Positions 51,083 through 63,324 of a stretch of DNA of 64,000 nt are shown here, piece by piece; within the stretch, counting starts at the first letter, position 1, and each line of letters begins with the position of its first letter. The DNA is from Fomes fomentarius (taxonomy: Eukaryota > Basidiomycota > Agaricomycetes > Polyporales > Polyporaceae). The DNA lies in NCBI GenBank assembly GCA_022606135.1, contig JABYQN010000009.1:1017001-1081000 (forward strand), written 5' to 3'. Below the pieces are notes generated by a model. It searched no databases and was not told the origin of the DNA. It saw only the letters and a list, made by a program, of their open reading frames with translations. A program made the translations under genes and the position numbers.

Positions 51083-51453
51083 TCGTGACTCAGCCAGCTC
51101 CTCGGCTCCATAGTCAGCAGGTTGGAAGACACTGACATACATGGAACTTTGGAACTGCACTTTGTTCTGTAACGCACGGTCGACGGGAACCTAATACGCT
51201 AGATGCCACCTCCCCTCTCTTCAATCACGATACACGATAGATACATCGACCCCCTCAATCTCATTTACTAGACGATTGTTGTGGAACCGTATACGTCCCC
51301 ACGAGGGACGTAAGGTTTTGGCATACTTACAGACACTCCCCCTCGTTGATTAATTCACGTTCTCTAGCAAACGCTTGTTACTCCATGCACATTCCTTACC
51401 ATTCCAGTGTTCAGTAGGTGAACCATCCTTTGCGTCGCAGGGCCCGGTCCCTG
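51083..51453. other. spacer between convergent ABC transporter and F-box genes
   Basis: About 370 bases holding the two 3' ends. Nothing else seen. Confidence 0.5.
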
Positions 51454-53603
51454 CTAATCCGAGATAGTGTCATATCCAAGACCATCGATCCGACGGATGT
51501 CCACGGCCTTCGACAGGCCCACTTGAGGACGCCTCAGGGCTCCACACGACCGACACGCGGCGATCTCGAACTTCATCTCCTCTATTAGCGCGAACATGTT
51601 AGCAACACACCCAAAACAGGACCTCGGACTGCCACGCCAGCGAATGATGAATGGAAAAGAAGAAGAGAGACCCACTCAGCTCGTCCTGTTCGTCATGCTT
51701 ACGCAGCCACACCCAGTCGTCGAGGTCGTGGTACTCGTCGACTGGGAGTACGCCCGTCTCTGCCTTCCACTCGGAAAGCGACGGCGCATCCCACATAGTA
51801 TTGATCCTCGGCCGACGGCGGCACAGGCAGACCGGCCGCACCACACTGCCATACGCAACGAACTGCAGAGACGGGGGCGGATTCTCCAGCACGGCACGCG
51901 TGGCACAGTACACAAGGGGTCGATGGGCGATCGGAGTCCTTCGTCTGGATGGACGCCCAAGTCGATGATGTGCAGGGTCTTCAGCGAGCGCCGTGTTATG
52001 AACTGCAAGAAAAAGGAGTCGGTCAGTGCTGGTACTACTTCTGCATCATGTCGCGTCCATGAGGACTCGTGCTTTGATGAAGTGGACAAACCATGCGGGC
52101 AAGCGCCTCGTCCGTCACCCTTATCTTGGGAAAGTCGATGAGCAGAAGGAGATCCGTGAGGTTGTTGGGAAGGTGCTCGTCCACGCATGCGAGATGGCGC
52201 CTGCGCAGTGCATGGCCGTCCAGCTCGAGCCCGAGGACCTGCAGGCGAGGCAGACGGGGAAGGAGCTCGAGGATCGGCTGGTTGTATTCAAGCGCGCCAC
52301 CGACATGCCCGAGGCAGGAGACGTACAGACGGCGGAGGCGGGTTTTATTCTGGATGAAGCGCGAGACGGCGCGCACGGCCCGCGAGCGGTGCTCCGGCGC
52401 GCTGGTCTCGTTAGACGGGTCGTAGAGGAACTTGAAGGACTCGAGGCGGGGAAAGGCGTCCGGGGACGCTTCGAACAGAGACAAAATCGGGGTGAGCTCC
52501 TCATACCCAGTGAGCGTGAGGTGCGTCAGGTTTGGCGAATCCCGGTCGAGGGCTCGAAATGTGTCCTCTGGCAAATCGAGGACCAAGATGAGAGAGAGAT
52601 CCTTGACCATAGGAAGAGTGCACGCCCACGGGGCGTATCCCACGACAAGGAGTGTTTCCAGAGTTGCAGCGTTGGCTGTTACCGAGCGGTCGATTAAAGG
52701 CCTGTAGACATCCGCACCACCGCCATCGTTCATGTCAGGGTCAAAGCCCTCATCCGGATGTTCGAAAAAGCAATACGGAAGGCACAAACTCGCGAGGCCC
52801 TTGAACTGACAGACCGATTCTCTGGCGGGCGCGGTACCGAAGAGTCTGATGATATAAGTAGCGGTGAGCATGAGTACGCGAAGTTATTCGCTCCCAATGC
52901 CAGGGCAGGCAAGGAATGCTTGTTGACTGCACAAACTTACGGGATCGTCAGCTTCTTCAAGGTCGTACGAGTCAAGAGGGTCCGTACGAAGGCGTCGGTC
53001 AGGCGAGCCGGCCCCATCTCCCCGGCGTCGTAAGCCCATCTGAACTCGTGCAAGTTAGGCATCACCATGATGCTCCGTCTCACCAACTCCTCTGTCGCCC
53101 GCGCATGTACGCAGTGCACAAAATGAGCGCAGAACTCACGCACGGCCATCTTTGCGCTCACCTATCCGATTGTAGCACATCTCGGAGTGATCCGCCGGAG
53201 GGGGGCCTGCGCTGACGGTAGTACCAGTACCGCCCTCGTTCGACCACTGCAGGGTGAGCGACCTGACCGCGCCCGCCAGCGTAGGCGTGCGGATGATGCA
53301 TTGCAGGAACTCGGCCGCCCGCTCGACCGCAGCCTCGACCTTCGCGCGCACGTAATGGTCCGCCGGCGTGGGGAACGGCGGGACGAGTCCTCCTCCTCGG
53401 GAAGGCTGGGCTACTAGTTGCGCTATGCTGGAGCTGCTGTCATATGCACGGATCACGACGCGCGCGAAAACGAGCGGGAGGGCGAGGTCGTGCAGTGCCC
53501 GGCAGACGAGCAGGCACGTTCGTTGGGCGGCGCGAGAGGAGTGCTCGAGGATTGCGCTCCAGAGCTCGAGAGGCAGCTGGTCGGCATCGTACGGGTCTGC
53601 CAT
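51454..53603 (-). CDS. F-box/leucine-rich protein with an apparent one-base frameshift
   Basis: Exons (minus): 53162-53603, 52941-53091, 52092-52845, 51676-52002 and 51454-51581. The F-box is at the start (ADQ-type: DQLPLELWSAILEHSS, then RTCLLVCRALHDLALP). Leucine-rich stretches follow (SLTLQW, LASLCLPYC, LESFKFLYD, LQVLGLELDGHAL, LKTLHIIDLGVHPDEG). In exon 4 the frame that begins FITRRSLKTL fits well up to DPL (51913). Protein-like sequence then continues in a different frame (YCATRAVLENPPPSLQFVAYG ... WVWLRKHDEQDEL) and leads into the last exon. Joining the two needs one extra base; no intron can do it. So this is either a pseudogene, a recent allele defect or an assembly error. Without it, the frame ends after an Arg-rich tail at 51676. 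Predicted role: SCF ubiquitin ligase adaptor. Confidence 0.75.
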
Positions 53604-54575
53604 GAAGCAAGATGGGAGAAGAAGAGAGAGTCCTGGTCTTCACAGTGGCGAGAGAGAGGTGAGAGTAGAGCAGCCAGATGTGGTGGGCGTCGATGCTAAT
53701 GCCTGAGGTCTGGCATATTTCAAGCCAAAGGTTCTAGTACGCTAGAGCCTTGTTTCATGTTGCAAGACTGTAAGGCAAAGATTCCAATGTGCTCGAGCCT
53801 TGTTTCACGCTGCATTGAAGGCTGTAGGCCATTGCAGGGTCCAGCCTGAGGCAGGATGATTGTCAGAACAGAGGTCGCGTGGCATTAAATATGCCAGTGG
53901 CAGTGTTGTGGCTGCCCAATGGTCATGACATCATCATCACACTTGCAGGTTCCTGCGTCACGCTGCCTGCCCCTGGTGGCCCGCTGTTTTGGTGAGATCG
54001 ATTCGATACGGTATACGATATACAACAACTACATATCAGCTCAGCACAAGCTTGGCGGCTCAGCAGAACAAACATCTTTGTTCAGAGTTTAGAACTACTT
54101 GCGCCCTGCGGATCTCCATGGAGACAAAACTCGGTGCCATTGGGCGTTGTACTATTCCATTCGCCTAACTTGGCCGCAAGCCTTGGCTCGAATCGGCACA
54201 AACACTAGCACACCAACCGCCACACACACCCTAAGGAAGATTGCATCCAGAGCAAATGGATTGCAGTACAATAGAGAGATAAGAAAGGGATTATCTACTA
54301 TACAAAGATTCAGATTCTTCCCAACATTTAACAGTAAAAAGATAGCGTAGAGCTCGAACGAATGTGTGGGTTCGGGAGGAGGGCGGAGGAGGGACGAGTC
54401 CGAGGCCAGCCGTGTTGCGCGTATAGTACACACATCCACCACCACCGTGCGGTAGTGGCGCGGGAGGGCCCCAGGCCCGGTGCCCAATCAAGAGTCCATA
54501 TTCCTTGATGCTACTGTAGTAAAGGTAAAGTAATACGACTACTATAAAGGCAGTAGTAAACAACCACAATCAGAA
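53604..54575. other. spacer between F-box gene start and P450-3 3' end
   Basis: About 970 bases. It contains an imperfect repeat of about 50 bases (53725-53828) and otherwise nothing recognisable. Confidence 0.5.
53725..53828. repeat. imperfect tandem repeat of about 50 bp
   Basis: Two neighbouring copies share caaag.ttc and the block gagccttgtttca (at about 53744 and 53804), followed by a diverged tgca... gtaagg / gtagg end. They lie 120-225 bases upstream of the F-box gene start. Confidence 0.65.
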
Positions 54576-56815
54576 TCAGTCCGAGAGGCCCTTCGCCTCT
54601 CGGATGAGGGTGACAGCCTGGGCGGAGCGGGGCCGGATGTCGTACTTGAACGGCTTGGGGGTGGTGAAGACCGAGTTGTCGTATACGACTTCGGGTTCGA
54701 CGACCTGCCCGCGCGAGTCGACGTGCTTGCTGATGTCGAATGCGGACACGATGGACGCAATTGCGATCCACAGCGACGCGTCGATCATGAACGACCCTGG
54801 GCATTTCCGCCGGCCGAATCCGAACACGTAGTTGCGCACGTCGCGGAGCTTCGCCGTCGCCTCGTCGACCTCCTCAAGGTACCGCTCTGGCCTGAACTCT
54901 TCGGGGTTGGGGAAGATGGCTTCGTCACGGACCATGTTACTGTGGGAGTAACCGCCGTGAGGAAGTGTCGGCATAGGACAATAGAGCGGGGCTTACTAGT
55001 TGTTACCGAAGACGAGCGTGCCCTTGGGAATGAACATGTTCTTGTAGACGTTGTCCTCAGTGATACGACGCGGGAGACCTGATTCACGGGAGTCAGCCCT
55101 CCTTCTCATGAGGGACCCGTCGATCGCTCTACCACTTACCGAGAGGAACGGGGGACGAGACACGGAGAGATTCGCTGACAAGCGCGTCGATGTACGGGAG
55201 GTTTGCACGATCACTGAAGGTGGGGAGACGGGTGTTGCCGACGACGGAATCAATCTCCTTCTGCGCCTTGCGGAGGATCTCAGGATGTTGGATCATGGCG
55301 AGGAAGAAGTGGGAGATAGCCGAGATGGTCTGTGAGGAACGCGGTGATTGTAAGCTCAACGTTACGACATGACAAGGGTCCCTGTCGGACTTACGGTGTC
55401 GAAGCTGGCTGAAGAACGCCGGAGATGTTTGAGCTTCGTAGACCCTGAAACAATAGCGTGTAGAACTCACCGGCATAGAGAGAGTTCGCCGTCCACCGGA
55501 TGTCAAAGTCACGTTGGTTGTCGACAGACTGGTCCTTGTTCTCAAGCGCGGCGTCGTCGAGGAGCATTGACACATAACACGGGACGGCAGAGCCGTCACG
55601 CTGTACACCACCACGCGGTATACGACATGAGCCCATGCACTTGACCACACCACCCACACGCGATCAAAAGGGTGTTGCTACGCACCATCTGCTGCTTCGT
55701 GTAGTCATACGGCTCGTTGACAAACGCTTCCATCTTGCCCTTCCAGACCGCCGCGTCGCGCTTGAATTGCGCGCCAGGGAACCATGACGGGATGTGTTTC
55801 ACTGCGCCGCGGCCACATGTTGACAGTTAGCGGTGTTTACGGCAGGAAAGTCAAGCAAGGGCGGCAGCAACGTACGTGCAGGGAACAGATCGACAATCCA
55901 GACCTTGCCGGCAGCGGCAATGTGGTTCGAGAGAAGCTCGAGGCTCTCGTCTGCCATCTCGAGAAGCCTGTCAGTGTTTGAAATGACGCGGTAGCCGTAA
56001 ACGATGAGGAGCGTGAGGCCGCCAGTGTATCTAATTGACACGGGAAGATCAGTAAGTCAAAATGACTGCCATCCCCGCGGATGATACACGCACCTCCGAA
56101 TGGTGCTCATGGAGTCATCGGGCGAGTTGAGCATGCCCTGGAGGAGGTTGTGGGTTTGGATTTCCAAAAGAGGGTGGTATGCGTCTATTCGGTTAGCACC
56201 AAGGGCCTGCAGCATGAGCTTGCGCTGCCTGCGAAGGCGGTCACCATATGAGGTAAGGCCAATCTGTATCAGTCACAGCAAGGGAAGTAAACACCGATCA
56301 GCCGCGGTAGATGGTGTTATTCGGGACGAGCGGTGGCGTACCATGTTTTCGCAGCCACAGCTACACGACAAAAGCAGGAGGTAATCAGACTCTGCAATCA
56401 TCCAGCATAAACTGACAGCGGGAATGCTCACAGCTCGCCTGCCATGACCATCTTGGGCTTGTCCGAATAGATCGCGCCGCGCTTTTCGAGCAGGTCGACG
56501 GCGGCTTCGTGTGTGTTTACAAACAGTATGCCTTGACCAAATATGTTCAGGTATACCAGTTCGCCTATGGGCAGAGAAGACGGTCAGCAGACGCGCACGA
56601 TGACGGACGTGGCGCAGAAAGTGTGACTGACCATATTGTTTGGCCCATTTACGAGCCTCAAACCAAAGTCCGGTGAGGGTCATGTCGCGCACATTCCCAA
56701 TGATGGGGAGACCCTTGGGGCCTGGCGGGAGAGCCAGTCTCCTCGACTTCTGCTGGAGACCGAGCCAGACGAAATAGACAGCGACCAGGGTGGCAGCCCA
56801 CACAATAACAGACAT
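54576..56815 (-). CDS. cytochrome P450 (P450-3), O-methylsterigmatocystin oxidoreductase-like
   Basis: Paralogue of P450-2 with the same exon plan (first exon 56632-56815; later exons approximate). N-terminal anchor (VIVWAATLVAVYFVWLGL), LPPGPKGLPIIGN, YSDKPKMVMAGEL, GYGDRLRRQRKLM, I-helix SFDTTISAI, SESLRVSSPVPL (ExxR), RPERYLEEV and heme loop FGFGRRKCPGS with the cysteine ligand. It ends IREAKGLSD. All motifs are intact and the splice donor that is damaged in P450-2 is normal here (G|GTAAGT). A CT-rich stretch and a TATAT at about 56935-56939 lie upstream of the start. Expected to be an ER-anchored monooxygenase; substrate unknown. Divergent from the Apd1-like gene. Confidence 0.9.
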
Positions 56816-57695
56816 TCCGGAGAGCAGTCACGGATTCCACGGCGCGCACGCCCAAAAGTGTGTGTGTGTGAGTTGGAGGGGAAGGGAGAAGGAGGGGAAG
56901 ATGGGAGAAGCGATAGAGCTGGGTTGAGGAGGGATATATGCAGCGGGCTCGGCTGTGACAAACTCTAAATATTAATGGCGGAAGGCACGCGTTCGCGCAA
57001 TTCCAATATCTGAGGCTCAGAGGGTGTGTGAGAGCCTGGTAGCGTTGATGCGATCTGTATTATGATTCTTGCGCTCGGCGTAAGCGATGGGAGAGAGGGC
57101 CGCCCCCTGCTGTGTTCTCACCATACCCAGGTTCTCTTCGCCGCGCGCCTGCTGCGTCGCGAACTGACAGGCGACGCGCGGGCGGCGTCCGCGTCCTCGT
57201 TCTCGCTGGCGATGGCAGGCGCGCTGCCTGCGCTGGCAGCGAGCAGCGGTCGTCGCTGGCAACGGCGGCGTCGGCGGAGACGACGCGCTCACCGTCCGAA
57301 GACAGAAGTACAAGGCCAAGGTTCGATATGGCATAGGAGGGAACCCGCTTTCCTAGCCACACCCCCGTTCCTTCTTGCCCCCATCGGGCTCAATGCCCCC
57401 TTCTGATCGAACAGGGCCCTCCCCTTTCCGAAATTAACTCCCGCCCTTTGCCGCTCACAAAGACGCCGGCGTGGCCGGCCGCATTCGGCCCTCCCTCCCG
57501 CAGTCCGCCCGTCCTCCGTTCTCCGAGCCTCGCGGCAGGCGCACACTCGGAGTCCAGGGTGGCGCACTCCGCAATGCCGCGCAGGCTCGTCAGCTCATCG
57601 CCTGCGACGACGATGATGGCTTCAAAAACACCTTGCTCCTCGCCCCACCTCTCGCCAGCACGCTCTCCCCGACCCCGCCCTGAACTTCACGACTC
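56816..57695. other. divergent promoter region of P450-3 and the Apd1-like gene
   Basis: About 880 bases, GC-rich on its right side. ORFs here are short, Arg/Ala-rich and unsupported. Confidence 0.5.
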
Positions 57696-58987
57696 ATGCA
57701 TTATTACCGTCACACGATGCTGCCGCTGCGGCTCAGGGCTCCGCCCATAACCTCACTGATTCGCGACGCGCGAAATTGCACCCCCCTACGTCAATACTCT
57801 TCATTCTTTCCGACCCGGTCGCTTGCTGGCACGGTGGCCGATCATACGGCCTACGTGTTGCTGCATACACACGCCCCGCCGTCCGAGTACCCAGCCCGGT
57901 CCAAGTCTCCGCTCTGGCGACAGTTGACTCTCAAGGCACGCGCCTGGGGCGGCATCGTCAACTTTGGCTGGGCGCCCGAACACGCCCTCCATCCGCGCTA
58001 CACCGGCCTCGGAGAGGGCGCGGACGGAGGAGGACTCGGAGAGCAGGAAGCGTACGCCGCGTCCGTCTTCTCCGCGTCTCATCGGGGCCGCCTCCACATC
58101 CCTGAGGTCACTCTCGCGAATGTCGACGTGATTGACGCGGAGATATGCGCACACGTCCAGCCAGGCGTTCCGAATCCGAATGCGACGGAGGCCCATGGCG
58201 AGACGGGCCAGAGCGCATCGTCATCTTTATCACGGTGGCAACCGCTGGATAAGAGATTGTTCCTGTACGTTTGCACCCATGGCTCGCGCGACTGCAGGTG
58301 TGGTGATGCTGGCGGGGAGGTGGCGCGTGCGTTGCGCTCCCAAGTCGTCGAGCGCGGCATTGGCGACGAGGTATGCATCGGAGAGGTGGCGCATGTCGGT
58401 GGTCACAAGTGCGTGCAGAGCTCTGCATAATAGTGGATGCTGCTGGATTTATCGGGCCCGGGCTGACATCATCCGCGTTTCTTGCAGATATGCCGCAAAT
58501 GTGCTAGTCTATCCATACGGTGAATGGTATGTTCGCTTCGCCGCTTCGGTCCCTTTACCTCACCTGTCACACCTGGGCGGACGCCTGGTCCTGGACTGGT
58601 AGCTGGGATGTGTCTATCACGCACAATGCGCTTCTGCGCCGTCTAATCATCCAAAGTATGATCTGTCAGAGCTTATTACTCTCCGGCCCACATGTGGGCC
58701 GGAAAGAAAGAAGTCATGTCAGAACGACATGAGTCTCGGACCAAGCGTATTTGCTCGAGACATTTTGCACTCGGCGAGCACTGACAGATAGATGCAGGTT
58801 AGGGAATGTACAAGCGGCTGATGTCCCGCAAGTGGTGGAAGAAGTTGTAGCCTGGCACGCAATGCACGGCGACAGGGATTCACAGTCGGCTAGTGGGAAG
58901 CTGCCTCCGGTTTGTGCAGCGTTCTGGCGGGGGCGAATGGGGCTTGACAAGGACTCGCAGCTCGCGCTGGTATCGAAGATGTCGTGA
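57696..58987 (+). CDS. Apd1-like sucrase/ferredoxin protein (thioredoxin-like [2Fe-2S])
   Basis: Three exons (57696-58408, 58488-58526, 58798-58987) give a closed 313-aa frame. The second intron is long (271 bases). A basic, Ser-rich N-terminus (MLPLRLRAPPITSLIRDARN) could be a mitochondrial presequence; ATG 57717 is an alternative start. The C-terminal half has the family's cluster motif, YVCTHGSRDCRCG with two cysteines, followed by HVGGHK-YAANVLVYPYGEW with two histidines. In yeast Apd1 these four residues hold a redox-active [2Fe-2S] cluster, and the family includes Aim32 of mitochondria. Which of the two this is cannot be decided here. Possible role in iron/redox balance or detoxification; inferred only. 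Confidence 0.88.
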
Positions 58988-61090
58988 ACCAATTGCGCTG
59001 TCCTCCGCTGTCATGCTCGATAGTGGGGAGTCCGGGGAAGCAGCCATCGGGTAGCGGGTGGCAGGTGCGGATCAGTGCTCGGCGGGAGGCACGCAGCTAG
59101 CCATCTTCTTCCGCGGCGTCCGCTTGAATTTGAGTGCGTACGCTGATCTAATGATGCGAAGAAAAGCATTATAGATGCTGCCATTGGCTGCCATACGTAC
59201 ATGTATAGATAGCAAATGTCACGCAAGGTGGACGTGTGCTAGTCGCTACTGCCACTTCGGAGCGACCTCTGCCTGTGGCGCGTCCGCAACACGTCTGCAG
59301 AAGCTGCTTGTAGAACAAGCACGGCGGCGTACATGCTCGGCTTAGCACAAAGGTCACAAGTCGACCTCGCCGACGATCCAATCCTCCGGTCCGCCCACGC
59401 CCTCTTTCTGCCTCCACCGCCCCCTGTTGAGCTCGAGTCTGTGCCCACCACCGTGCATTTGATATTGACCAAGTGCGGTTAACCTGGCCAGTAGGTGTGC
59501 GCGCCCATGCTATAAGCCTCCGCTCCGACGGCAACCTGTCATCCAAAGTGCAACCCTCGAAACTAGCGAAAACGCAGCCGCAGCCGATCCCAGATCTCTC
59601 GCAACACCTGTCGTGCACCACACCCACTCGTACGGCCAGAGAATACTGCTCGACACGGCGCAATATACTCGGGTCCGGACCCGCGTGTGCGTGATTTTCG
59701 TTCATTCTGTTCAGCGGTTAACGGGCGCGTCCTCCGATCTTCAACCCCGCCCGCAAACGATCGATGCGCGGTGCCTCTACCCTCCCATTCGAACATATCG
59801 CCTTAGCTGCTACATATCACTTCAGTCCGAATTGCACGGCCTACGCATCAACCGTATCAACTCCTTCCGATCGGTGAACCACATCTGGCGAGCAACTCGG
59901 ACCATAACATCTAGCATTCGTAGGCTTCAACCGCCGAGGATGACGACATTCATGCGTCGGACTGGGTCTCTGGAGCGCCGTGGTTGCCAGCCGAAGGCGT
60001 CCAGTGCATGAACGAAGCTCTTCAATACGTGGCGCGCGCTCGAAAGGACATGCGTTCTGGCCTCCAGAGGCGTCGAAGGGGCACTTCTCTCCCGTAAGTC
60101 CTTTGCTCCACGCGTCCCTTCCGGTTTCCGAGTCTCCAAGTCTGCAGTTGAGACTGGAGACTGGCGTTCCGACCCCGCTAAGGTTGGTGAGCCAGGCGTC
60201 GTCCCTCGAGCCCTCGTACTCGAGAGTTACATAGTGCTTACGTCCCAAGGCCCGCAAACAGCTCGGTACCATGCTCGAGCCCGTTCGCTCGCGTCTAAAT
60301 ATTTTCGTGCTCTAGCCCTGCAGGGCGGTAGCGGCTTGCGTCCGACATCGAGCTCTAGATCTCGCCGGTGGCAGTGGACGGACTGGACAGAATCTGCAGC
60401 GGGAGCGGGTCGCCTCCGTTGCGATAGAGTTGTGGCGAGACGTGCACATTCTCTCTCGCCCAGACGCATGTTCCAGACCGACTCCGCACGCTGGCAGGCA
60501 GCTGCTGACGTTCGGACGTTCGAATACGGCATGGAAGGCCCCTGAGATCCTTGACATGGCACTGTGACTTATGGCCTGCATCCTGAACACGTCGCGATCG
60601 TTTTCGGGTCTCGTACGTGCGCCAGCTCACGTCTTCATGTCATTCGTGCACGCTCGTCGTCCATCATGTCATTGCTAACCGTTTGCGCGGTTTTCGTTAC
60701 TTGTGTCGTAACGCTGTATGAATTATCGCCGGACGCCCGGCGGCCCTGGCCGTGGCTAATTCCCCATGCCGGTATGGACCGCTCCCCGTATCTGTGGTAT
60801 CTACAGTACTTCTGCGGCTCCCGCACGCCCCCGCTGACCAGATGCGACCCGAAATGAAGCGCATCCGGTTCCAATGCGACTGGCCTTCGGTGCCCATCCG
60901 TGGCTTCCCAGCGAACGGAGATTAATGCGTCAAGGCCACGAGGAGCGGGGAGGTTGGGGGCGACTTCGACTTCGCGTTCGACTTCGGACGTCGGACGTCG
61001 GGTTCTGAGCTACGTGCCAGTGGTACGTTACCCACACTCTTCGTGCTATCTGTGCAGTCACGCCACATTTGTATGCCAGTGGCTTGCCTG

Positions 61091-61111
61091 CTGATGCGTG
61101 ATGCGTGATGC
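61091..61111. repeat. heptamer microsatellite (tgatgcg)3
   Basis: Three perfect tgatgcg units followed by a partial one, then a gagtact duplication about 15 bases downstream. Confidence 0.85.
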
Positions 61112-63257
61112 GTGATGTATCGATTGAGTACTGAGTACTGATTTATGATGCCAGGCAGCTGTAGTAGCTTCGCGCACTAGAAGGCCCGCAACATGGGAAT
61201 CGAGGCTGGCGAATCGGGGGTTCATTAGCCCGTTACCGCCGTACTCCGCCATATCGTCTCCACTTCTGTGGTTCGTCGACCTCAGCCGGGTACCACCATC
61301 CGTCGCACAGGACGAACCTGAGGCGACGGGAAGCCATTGGTTAGCAACCACTACTACTCAGCCACTCACCCAGAGGACGCTTCGCGATCGGCCCGTACTT
61401 GTATAGTACTTACCAACTATGTAGAGTATGTACTCACCACCTTCCCATGATGGCCTCTGGCCTCAGCGCCAGGGTGACCCGCCGTGACGATTGTGTCTAT
61501 TCTTACAAGCTCGTTCAATGCAGCCTTCGTTCCGTGTTCGGCGGAGCCTGAGGGACTCGTGAGCGGACAGATGCATAGATATCGTGCTCGAAGCAGAAGC
61601 AGCCTCTTAGATAGTGCCTTACCGGCGATCTGGTGGCTCGTACTGCCAGCGGTATTGTACCACTTCGAGTCCATCCCCCGCGCGCCGCTCTATCGCACGT
61701 CGCGTCTCGCGGCCTAGAGCCTGAGGGTGGCACCGTGAACTTGTTTGGGGCGTGCACGGCGTCGACTCGGGAATGCGCTCCGAGATACTATTGCGGATCG
61801 TCCAGGCGGACGAGGCGTCGTCGGCTATAGAACGCTACTACTGCTATGGTCACAGCACTTGGAAGGCAGTAGGCCTGGTCACGGTGCCACCATCGTGGTA
61901 CGGAAGGTGCGGTAGTAGTTCGAGCTGAGGACTGGATCCCGGGAAGCCAAGCTAAGCTGCCTATCGGCTGTGGAGCTTTCAGAGCGATGTTACCTGAGGG
62001 GTGACTCGGAGCGGCGGCGAGTGTGGAGTGCGTAAAGCCGTTGCTGTCCCACTGTATTCTCCATGGACTCGGCAACACGGTTGTAGCCCGGGTCGGGTAC
62101 GGGTGGTTTGGACGCTACCCGCACGGATTCTGATTCGTATTCGCCGCCACAGGTAGCTTCAGTCAGTATTACCGCGAACTTCGTCTGCTGGAAGTTTGGC
62201 CACGCCTTGATGTGCCAGTAGCCTGGACGAGGTCGCTGCGTGCCCATCGAGGGGCCAGTCCACAGTGGCCCAACTAAGATGGGGGTTCTGGTAAGTAATA
62301 AGACGCTCTCTCTGGACTTGTGGTGTCATGCATCGTTCCAGACGTCCGAGTCGCCAATCGTGGCCCACGGAAGTACAACTTGAAGCGTCGTCCGCAGCGA
62401 CGAGTGGGCCAGGGCGCGAACCACGTCGGAGGTCTGGCATGTCCCGAATAGCTAGCACCAAGCAATGCAGACCATTTCAATTATTGGTACCGCTATGTCA
62501 GGGAAAGACGCGGTAAAATCCCCGTGCTCGAGCTGCGATGACTTGTAGCTAGGAGGTTCAAAGCATGGACTGTACGACGGCCAAGAGGACTTACGGACGG
62601 AGCCGTAATGCTGAGTCGGTATCTGAGGTTGTACATATAAGAGAGGATTGGATACCAGGCTGCCCTGGTAGCGCGATACTAGGAGACTTAATAGGAGAAG
62701 CAAAGTTCGGAAGCGCTCAAGTTTCGAAGGATTGTCGAAATTGACCGAGATGACTAAGCACTATTGGACACCTTGCGACGGGACCGGGCTGAACCGGCTC
62801 ATCGACTAGCGAGGCACTTGAGGTTTCCATGGTTCACCGTGCTCAACTTCAGTTGGTTGAATGGTAATCAATCCGACGACAACTCAGGTCCACGCACCAT
62901 AAGTACTTGAAGCAAGTTGAGCTGTCTTTGTCTGGCATCACCACCAGTCACTAGTGTCGAAATCAATCACTGTTCGAACCGTATTATGAGTACTTCCTTG
63001 CGTTGCATATGTGTTATGATAACCTCGCTGATACCGACAGGAACGGATACTGTATGTCATAGTATTTACATAGCCGACTCGAACTCATGCACTTCTTCTC
63101 AGGCAAACGAATGTTCATCATGTGTCCCACTATGAGTCATACTCAGTTTCCCCACAACCCCGTCCTCGAGGAGCGGATAATGATCAATCACATTGACATG
63201 GACAATTGAATTAGATTCCCGGTGTTCCCGGTTTGCCAGTCGCCGACACTGAAAGTT

Positions 63258-63279
63258 GTGTATATATATATATATACAC
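63258..63279. promoter_or_regulatory. TATA-box palindrome of P450-4
   Basis: Eight TA units flanked by GTG and CAC form a perfect 22-bp palindrome, 46-67 bases upstream of the P450-4 ATG at 63325. Confidence 0.6.
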
Positions 63280-63324
63280 CTCAACAGACCCTCTTCCTCC
63301 ATCAGTGACAGCGGATCGTTCATT

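Larger units (their letters stand above)
58988..63324. other. 4.3-kb gene-free region
   Basis: Only short, motif-free ORFs on both strands. Minor features are a heptamer repeat at 61091-61111, a ttcgactt-rich patch near 60970-60990, and the TATA palindrome of P450-4 at the right end. No transposon ends or RNA genes were recognised. Confidence 0.5.

Noticed and set aside
58988..63324. Transposable element in the 4.3-kb empty region
   Set aside because: No reverse transcriptase, transposase, terminal repeats or target-site duplications could be seen.
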